NCBI GenBank assembly: GCA_965262365.1
Contig: OZ253541.1
Location: 4,092,001 to 4,156,000 of the forward strand
DNA: 64,000 nt
Direction of reading: 5' to 3'
Source: UBA6522 sp965262365
GTDB lineage: Bacteria > Pseudomonadota > Gammaproteobacteria > Steroidobacterales > Rariloculaceae
Notes under the pieces: model-generated
The model's input: the letters and a program-made list of their open reading frames with translations, nothing else
The model's database searches: none
Told to the model about the DNA's origin: nothing
Program-made: the position numbers and the translations under genes
Shown here: positions 62,298 through 64,000 of the stretch, piece by piece
Layout of the letters: each line of letters opens with the position of its first letter
Numbering within the stretch: position 1 is the stretch's first letter

Positions 62298-64000
62298 ATG
62301 GCGTTTACCGATAAGAAGCTGAGGTCGGCAGTTGAAGCGTACTTTAGCGACCTGTCGCGGTTGCGTGCTTCAGGTGGTGGTACCGGCGAACGCTCGAGCT
62401 ACGGGCCGCTAACCGGTCTGCTGACCGCCATCGGCGCAGCGCTTAAGCCCAAGGCGTTTTGTATTCAAGAACCTGCTGACCAGGGTGCGGGTCATCCAGA
62501 TTTCGCCCTCTACGCGGCGAAGCAGGTTCAACGTGGCCAACCGCGCGAGGGACAGCTGCCGGAGCGGGGAGTTGTCGAAGTCAAACCCGTCGGCGACGAC
62601 GCTTGGCTGACGGCGAAGGGCGATCAGGTCAGCCGCTATTGGGACCACTATCGGCTGGTGTTGGTGACCAACACGCGCGACTTCGTGCTCGTGGGCGAGG
62701 ATGCGACGGGGCAACCGGCGAAGCTGGAGACGTTCCGGTTGGCGAGGGACGCCGATGAGTTCCACCGCAGGCTGGACCATCCTCGCGCTTTCGCGCGCGA
62801 TGTTGGTGCGGGTCTCGGCGAATATCTCGCTCGAGCGCTGTCGCATCGCGCCGCGCTGGCGGAGCCGAAGGATCTCGCGTGGTTTCTAGCGTCATATGCG
62901 CGCGACGGCTTGGCGCGAGTCGAAGCGGCAGGCGAAGTTCCATCGCTTAACGTGGTGCGGTCGGCGTTGGAAGAGGCGCTCGGCGTACGCTTCCAGGGCG
63001 AGAAGGGCATGCGTTTCTTTCATTCGACATTGGTGCAAACACTTTTCTATGGTGTTTTCTCCGCTTGGGTGTTGTGGGCACGGCGTGTACCTTCACCTAC
63101 AGGGCCGTTCGAGTGGCGGACGGCTGTCTGGCATCTTCGCGCACCGGTGTTGGCAGCGCTGTTCCAACAAGTTGCGCAGCCGGCGCGACTGCAACCGCTC
63201 GGCCTGGTGGAAGTGCTGAACTGGGCCGCTGCTGCGCTCGACCGCGTGGACCGCTCCGCTTTCTTCGCCCGATTTGCGGAGGGCGAGGCGGTGCCATATT
63301 TCTACGAGCCGTTCCTTGAAGCGTTCGACCCGGTGCTACGCAAGCAGCTTGGCGTCTGGTACACGCCCCCCGAAGTTGTGCGCTACATGGTCGCCCGCGT
63401 AGACAGGGCGCTGAAGGACGATCTCGGTATCGCAAACGGGCTTGCTGCGGAGAACGTCTACGTGCTCGACCCGTGCTGTGGAACAGGAGCTTATCTGGCG
63501 GAGGTTCTGCGTCGTATCGCTGCCAATGTGGAGGGCCAGGGCGTCGGCGCGCTTGCCGGGGCGAAGGTGAAACAGGCAGCTCTGGAACGAGTATTCGGCT
63601 TCGAGATCATGCCAGCCCCCTTCGTCGTTGCGCATCTCCAAGTTGGCCTTACGATGCGGGAACTCGATGCGCCGCTTGTCGGGGACAGAGGAGAACGCGC
63701 AGGGGTGTTCTTGACCAACGCGCTCACGGGCTGGGAACCTCGGACATCCAAACCGTTACCCTTCCCAGAGCTCGAAGAAGAACGCGACAGGGCGGCGCGG
63801 GTGAAACAGGACACGCCGATTCTCGTGATCCTTGGCAATCCGCCCTATGACGGTTTTGCGGAGATGGCGCCGACCGATGACGAGGAACGGGAACTCTCGG
63901 AAGCGTACCGCACGGCGAAGCGGGTGCGCCGTCCCGAGGGCCAGGGATTGAACGACCCCTACGTACGTTTCTTCCGGATGGCGGAACGTCGCATCACCGA
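62298..64000 (+). CDS. N6-adenine DNA methyltransferase (ISP/type IIG-like), partial
   Basis: Open from ATG 62298 to the window end (568 codons, no stop). N-terminal region (KKLRSAVEAYFSDL, VVEVKPVGDDAWLT ... VSRYWDHYRLVLVTN) looks like a PD-(D/E)XK nuclease domain (D ... EVK). Methyltransferase motif I DPCCGTGAYL (D391) and motif IV NPPY (N514). Such fusions restrict and modify DNA in one polypeptide. The fragment at 28347-28570 resembles the C-terminal domain of this type of protein. Confidence 0.85.
   Translation, partial: MAFTDKKLRSAVEAYFSDLSRLRASGGGTGERSSYGPLTGLLTAIGAALKPKAFCIQEPADQGAGHPDFALYAAKQVQRGQPREGQLPERGVVEVKPVGDDAWLTAKGDQVSRYWDHYRLVLVTNTRDFVLVGEDATGQPAKLETFRLARDADEFHRRLDHPRAFARDVGAGLGEYLARALSHRAALAEPKDLAWFLASYARDGLARVEAAGEVPSLNVVRSALEEALGVRFQGEKGMRFFHSTLVQTLFYGVFSAWVLWARRVPSPTGPFEWRTAVWHLRAPVLAALFQQVAQPARLQPLGLVEVLNWAAAALDRVDRSAFFARFAEGEAVPYFYEPFLEAFDPVLRKQLGVWYTPPEVVRYMVARVDRALKDDLGIANGLAAENVYVLDPCCGTGAYLAEVLRRIAANVEGQGVGALAGAKVKQAALERVFGFEIMPAPFVVAHLQVGLTMRELDAPLVGDRGERAGVFLTNALTGWEPRTSKPLPFPELEEERDRAARVKQDTPILVILGNPPYDGFAEMAPTDDEERELSEAYRTAKRVRRPEGQGLNDPYVRFFRMAERRIT

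Overview
The window looks like an accessory, mobile-element-dense part of a GC-rich proteobacterial genome. A gammaproteobacterium is my best guess, from F-type conjugation gene remnants (TraB, TraV), DUF4189-like secreted proteins, P4-type integrases and IS66, IS21, IS110, IS3 and IS630 elements. No housekeeping gene, rRNA or tRNA was recognised. Base composition is patchy: the IS elements and the SLOG/SSB modules are very GC-rich, while about 16-19, 33.7-38.3 and 57.5-62 kb are noticeably AT-richer and carry the odd, unshared genes.

Layout. 0-2.1 kb: a minus-strand group II intron lying between two back-to-back copies of one IS66-type end. 2.1-5.7 kb: an IS66-family element with a long coiled-coil transposase and a DruA-like (DUF4338) gene. 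5.7-8.2 kb: two tandem tyrosine integrases. 8.8-10.9 kb: a mosaic of truncated genes (HTH-like protein, TraB tail, TraV) interrupted by a 17-repeat type I-E-like CRISPR array with no cas genes in view, followed by an IS630 transposase tail. 11.0-12.85 kb: what I read as a broken diversity-generating retroelement (DGR): a formylglycine-generating-enzyme-fold target with a variable C-terminus, an Asn-codon-rich template-like repeat, and the last ~46 residues of a reverse transcriptase cut off by an IS21 element (12.84-15.55 kb). 15.6-20 kb: small secreted proteins and decayed transposase and ImmA/IrrE genes.

20.5-24.4 kb and 46.0-50.8 kb are two diverged copies of the same minus-strand module: small protein, multi-zinc-ribbon protein, small protein, single-stranded DNA-binding protein (SSB), third gene (75-aa ORF or Toprim protein), SLOG-fold protein. 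In both copies the non-coding DNA upstream of the SLOG gene holds a 130-150 nt element with a closing stem whose two arms differ in sequence between copies but still pair. I consider it a candidate new structured RNA on the plus strand.

24.7-30 kb: small membrane or secreted proteins, a FitAB/VapBC-type toxin-antitoxin pair and wreckage of restriction genes (HsdR N-terminus, an ISP-type C-terminus, a RelE-like toxin). 30.2-34.3 kb: HigBA, then an MmeI-like single-chain restriction-modification enzyme translationally coupled to a nuclease-like ORF. 34.3-37.1 kb: a run of ORFs each ending with TAA inside an attC-like recombination site, i.e. an integron-type cassette array without a recognised IntI; several cassettes look like nucleases. 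39.6-42.2 kb: a complete IS66 (tnpA, tnpB, tnpC) with a 14-bp flanking direct repeat. 42.6-45.1 kb: a second, convergent pair of tyrosine integrases.

51-53.6 kb: small hypothetical genes. 53.7-56.9 kb: an IS3-family element split by an IS110-family element. 56.9-62.3 kb: P-loop protein, lipoproteins, PD-(D/E)XK nuclease, frameshifted mug, HNH nucleases. 62.3-64 kb: the start of a DNA adenine methyltransferase that runs off the window. Overall this reads as layered integrative-element and defence-island DNA in which restriction, toxin-antitoxin, CRISPR and DGR parts have accumulated and partly decayed.
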